DNA of 64,000 bases from Variovorax sp. PMC12 (GTDB taxonomy: Bacteria; Pseudomonadota; Gammaproteobacteria; Burkholderiales; Burkholderiaceae_C): the NCBI RefSeq assembly GCF_003019815.1, contig NZ_CP027774.1:62001-126000 (forward strand). The letters run 5' to 3'. The notes below the pieces were generated by a model. The model did not search any database, was not told where the DNA came from, and saw only the letters and a program-made list of their open reading frames with translations. Positions 61,339 through 64,000 of the stretch are shown here, piece by piece. Numbering within the stretch: position 1 is the first letter of the stretch; every line of letters starts with the position of its first letter. A program made the translations under genes and the position numbers.

Positions 61339-62322
61339 CTAGTCCGCTTTGAATCCCGAAGCTTTGACTACGGGCTCCCAGAAGGCACGCATCTCGCCGA
61401 ACCTGGCTCGGGCCTCAGCCGGCGAACTTCCCGTCTCCACAAAGCCGAGCGTGCGGATCTTGCGGGCGAACTGCTCGGTTGCAACGGCTTTTCGGATCGC
61501 AGTGCTCCATTCGGAGACAACGGCGGCAGGCGTTCCAGGAGGCAGGCATACGGCCAATACGCCAACTGAGGTGAGCTCCTTTCGGCCCAGCTCGCCGAAC
61601 GTAGGAACATCAGGCAGAAGCGCAGAGCGTTGCGCAGAGGTCACCGCCAGCACGCGAAGCTTGCCGGCGTTGTGGTGCTGTGCGAAGTCTCCGACAGTTG
61701 AACTTCCCGCTGCGACATTGGCGCCTACGAGGTTCACGATCATCGGCGCAGCGCCCTGAAACGGCACGTCCTGTAGGGGGGTCCCGATGACTTTGGCGAT
61801 CTGCAAACCCAAGAAATGGGTCGGGCCTCCCGATGCGGCATGGCCGAAGTTGGCATGCTCAGGATGAGTGCGCACCCATTGGGCATATTCAGCAAAGGTC
61901 TTGACGGGCGAGGACGCTGGTACAGCCAGCGCCATCGGAAACTCGACCACCGTCGACGCCGGCAGGATATCCCGCTGCGCAGCGTAGTTGAGCTTGTTGA
62001 AGACGAATGGATAGATCGATTGCAGGAAGTCAGGACACAACATGGCCACGCTTCCGTCGGCCGGGGCCGCACGCAGCGCATCGATCGCGATCTTTCCGCC
62101 GGCGCCGGGCTTGTTCTCCACCATGACGGTGCGGTTGAGCGGCTCATGCAGCTGATCCGCAAGCGCCCGTGTGACGACATCGAGTGTCCCGCCAGGCGAG
62201 AAGCCCACCAGAATCCTGGCGGGCGGTTGGCTGGCCGACTGCGCGATGGCAGACGGCGCGCCGAAAGCCGCGGCAACGATGAGTGCGAGGCTGTAGCGCC
62301 AGGCGGTACTTGGTTTGTTCAA
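61339..62322 (-). CDS. Bug-family periplasmic solute receptor (TctC-like)
   Basis: 327 residues. Signal peptide (SLALIVAAAFGAPSAIAQ), then ARILVGFSPGGTLDVVTRAL and VMVENKPGAGGKIAIDALRA. No tctAB nearby. Sits downstream of enoyl-CoA hydratase and CoA-transferase genes on the same strand (120-base gap), a common Burkholderiales arrangement for carboxylate uptake and activation. Confidence 0.9.
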   Translation of the reverse strand: MNKPSTAWRYSLALIVAAAFGAPSAIAQSASQPPARILVGFSPGGTLDVVTRALADQLHEPLNRTVMVENKPGAGGKIAIDALRAAPADGSVAMLCPDFLQSIYPFVFNKLNYAAQRDILPASTVVEFPMALAVPASSPVKTFAEYAQWVRTHPEHANFGHAASGGPTHFLGLQIAKVIGTPLQDVPFQGAAPMIVNLVGANVAAGSSTVGDFAQHHNAGKLRVLAVTSAQRSALLPDVPTFGELGRKELTSVGVLAVCLPPGTPAAVVSEWSTAIRKAVATEQFARKIRTLGFVETGSSPAEARARFGEMRAFWEPVVKASGFKAD

Positions 62323-62442
62323 GAGCTGCTCCAGGGAAATTCGGCAGGGTCACGTCGGTTGTCGCGACGTCGGCACGAGGCCACTCGAGGTACTCGAGCG
62401 CTCAGCAACACACGACGCCTGCGCCCTTTGTGCGAGGCAAAG

Positions 62443-63219
62443 TCAGCGACCCCGGAAGACCGGCGCACGCTTGTCGGCGAACGCACGGCGCCCCTCCAGT
62501 CGGTCCTCGCTGTCCCTGAGCACGCCAAACGCCTGTCGCTCCAGTTCCAGTCCACCGGCAAGCGGCAGCTCCCGTCCGGTCATCGCCAGACGCTTGGCGG
62601 CGGTCATCGCCAATGGCGCATTGGCTGCCATTGCTCGCGCCAGGTTGATCGCCGTTTCCTGCAGCGCGGCAAGGGGAACCACCTTGCTGACCAGGCCGAT
62701 CCGCAACGCTTCGTTGGCATCAATGCGTTCGCCCGTGAGCAGCATCCACATCGCATCCGACTGGCCTACCGCGCGGATCAGGCGTTGCGTGCCCCCGGCG
62801 CCTGGGATGCTGCCGACGCGCACTTCCGGCAAGCCGAACTGCGCGTTGTCGGAACAGATGCGGATGTCCGCGAGCAACGCCAGTTCCAGGCCACCGCCGA
62901 GGGCATAGCCGTTGATCGCGGCGATGACAGGCTTGTCGGTCTGCAGCGTGCCGAAATTGGAATGTCGGGTGCCGGCGCGAAAGACCTGCCGGGCTGCGCT
63001 GTCGGCAGGCGGCATCGTTTTCTTGAGGTCTGCACCTGTGCAAAACGCACGCTCGCCCGCACCGGTCAGGACGACTACGCGGACTTCTTCGTCGCTCGAG
63101 ACCTGGTCCCAGATCGCGAGCAGCTGCTCGTTGGATTCCGGGTCGATGGAATTCATGGCTTCGGGCCGGTTCAGGGTGATGATGGCCACGCCATCCTGGA
63201 CTGTCTTGACGATGGGCAT
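62443..63219 (-). CDS. Enoyl-CoA hydratase/isomerase
   Basis: 258 residues, crotonase fold. Oxyanion-hole text RAFCTGADLKK; both catalytic Glu positions are filled (YALGGGLELALLADIRI and FGLPEVRVG). Nine bases after the CoA-transferase stop. It would hydrate the enoyl-CoA made from the acid activated by that transferase. Confidence 0.92.
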   Translation of the reverse strand: MPIVKTVQDGVAIITLNRPEAMNSIDPESNEQLLAIWDQVSSDEEVRVVVLTGAGERAFCTGADLKKTMPPADSAARQVFRAGTRHSNFGTLQTDKPVIAAINGYALGGGLELALLADIRICSDNAQFGLPEVRVGSIPGAGGTQRLIRAVGQSDAMWMLLTGERIDANEALRIGLVSKVVPLAALQETAINLARAMAANAPLAMTAAKRLAMTGRELPLAGGLELERQAFGVLRDSEDRLEGRRAFADKRAPVFRGR

Positions 63220-63228
63220 GGTTTTGTC

Positions 63229-64000
63229 TCAGTTCAATGGAGAGTCAGCGGCGATGATCGCCTCGATGTCTTCTGGTGGCATGCCCAGCTCGTCTAGCAC
63301 CTCGCGCGTATGCTGTCCAAGCGTCGGAGCGGCCCGTCGCGCTCTAGGCCGCTCACCCACTGCACCGATGACGCTACGCGGCAGCGTCAACGCACCTGCG
63401 ACCGGGTGCAGCAGGTTCTCGGTGAGCGCCGCTTCGACGAAGGGTGCGGACTGCGCGACCTCGGCATAGTCGTTGATCGGCCCGCAGATGATGTCCACGG
63501 CCGCGAACCGCTCGAGCCAGAAGGCACGCGGGTGCGCGAGCATGCGTGCTTCGAGCAGGCGCAGCAGCGCCTCGCGGTGCTGCAGCCGATTCTTGTTCTC
63601 GGCGAAGCGAGGGTCCGATGCGAGCTCAGGTGCACCGATGGCCGTGCACAGCGCCAGCCATCGTGCGGGGTGATAGGCCGCCACCATGATCCACCCGTCG
63701 GCGCAACGCAAGGCCTCGTTGGGCGTCGAGTAAGGCGCGGCGTTTCCCTGCGGGCCGGGCACATGGCCGTCGGCGAAATAGGACGCGAAACTCACATGCT
63801 GCAGTGCGATAGCACTGGCAAACATGCTTGCCTCCACGTGCTGGCCCGACCCCGTGCGTTGGCGCAGCGCGAGCGCGGCCAGGATCGAGATGGTCGCGAA
63901 CGAACCCGTGACAAGATCGACGACGGGCACCGGCACCTTGCACGGCTGCCCGCCAGGCGCGCCGGTGACGCTCATGAGGCCGCTCACGGCTTGAAGCACG
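63229..64000 (-). CDS. CaiB/BaiF family III CoA-transferase, 5' end beyond window
   Basis: At least 256 C-terminal residues of a family normally near 400. It begins LQAVSGLMSVTGAPGGQPCK, VPVVDLVTGSFATISILAAL, and includes GQHVEASMFASAIALQHVSF and ALRCADGWIMVAAYHPARW. The catalytic Asp is expected upstream or near the cut, so it is not verified. Transfers CoA to a carboxylic acid; substrate unknown. Confidence 0.9.
   Translation of the reverse strand, partial: VLQAVSGLMSVTGAPGGQPCKVPVPVVDLVTGSFATISILAALALRQRTGSGQHVEASMFASAIALQHVSFASYFADGHVPGPQGNAAPYSTPNEALRCADGWIMVAAYHPARWLALCTAIGAPELASDPRFAENKNRLQHREALLRLLEARMLAHPRAFWLERFAAVDIICGPINDYAEVAQSAPFVEAALTENLLHPVAGALTLPRSVIGAVGERPRARRAAPTLGQHTREVLDELGMPPEDIEAIIAADSPLN

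Overview
The window is high-GC DNA with dense, mostly overlapping operons, several Bug-type (tripartite tricarboxylate transporter) receptors, Liv-type ABC transporters and LysR/MarR/GntR regulators. This points to a metabolically versatile member of the Burkholderiales (Betaproteobacteria), probably Comamonadaceae such as Variovorax. That placement rests on gene style, not on a marker gene. No rRNA, tRNA or CRISPR array was recognised.

Region 1 (1-11,974, minus strand) is one long catabolic operon read from a GntR/HutC regulator: regulator, branched-chain-type ABC transporter (binding protein, LivH, LivM, LivG, LivF), a lone Bug receptor, an aconitase-type hydratase (leuC/leuD-like) and an ATP-dependent hydantoinase/oxoprolinase pair (hyuB, hyuA; hyuA runs off the left edge). 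Most junctions are ATGA or 8-base overlaps. The substrate is unknown.

Region 2 (12,229-18,967) holds an NHL-repeat lipoprotein and a C4-dicarboxylate uptake locus: dctA with a near-perfect sigma-54 promoter, followed by dctB and dctD.

Region 3 (about 19,260-34,450) is an accessory island: a tyrosine recombinase, remnants of IS3, IS21 and IS5 elements, a mobC-mobA mobilisation pair, broken genes (DUF3237, PhzF, DUF2958), a periplasmic prephenate-dehydratase-like gene, and ICE-type genes (DUF2958, RadC, ArdC, a conserved hypothetical). Related ~140-bp leaders precede three of these ICE-type genes. Two XRE regulators and an orphan Imm1-type immunity gene close the region.

Region 4 (34,723-38,932) has an SDR/SnoaL pair divergent from a LysR gene, and an acyl-CoA dehydrogenase.

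Region 5 (39,000-58,369) is the most coherent system: a picolinate (pyridine-2-carboxylate) degradation cluster. A leftward operon carries a molybdenum hydroxylase (three subunits, the iron-sulfur one fused to a CoxG domain), N-formylmaleamate deformylase and a MarR regulator. A divergent rightward operon carries a four-component Rieske oxygenase, an amidohydrolase-family decarboxylase, 2,5-dihydroxypyridine dioxygenase, maleamate amidase and a five-gene Liv-type ABC transporter. An MFS permease and a LysR regulator follow. Catalytic residues of the last three ring-opening and deamination steps are all present. The predicted route is picolinate, 6-hydroxypicolinate, 3,6-dihydroxypicolinate, 2,5-dihydroxypyridine, N-formylmaleamate, maleamate, maleate. 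No maleate isomerase is seen here.

Region 6 (58,508-64,000) has an EamA exporter and RpiR regulator divergent from a ketopantoate-reductase-like gene, then a minus-strand Bug receptor, enoyl-CoA hydratase and CaiB-type CoA transferase (cut by the right edge).
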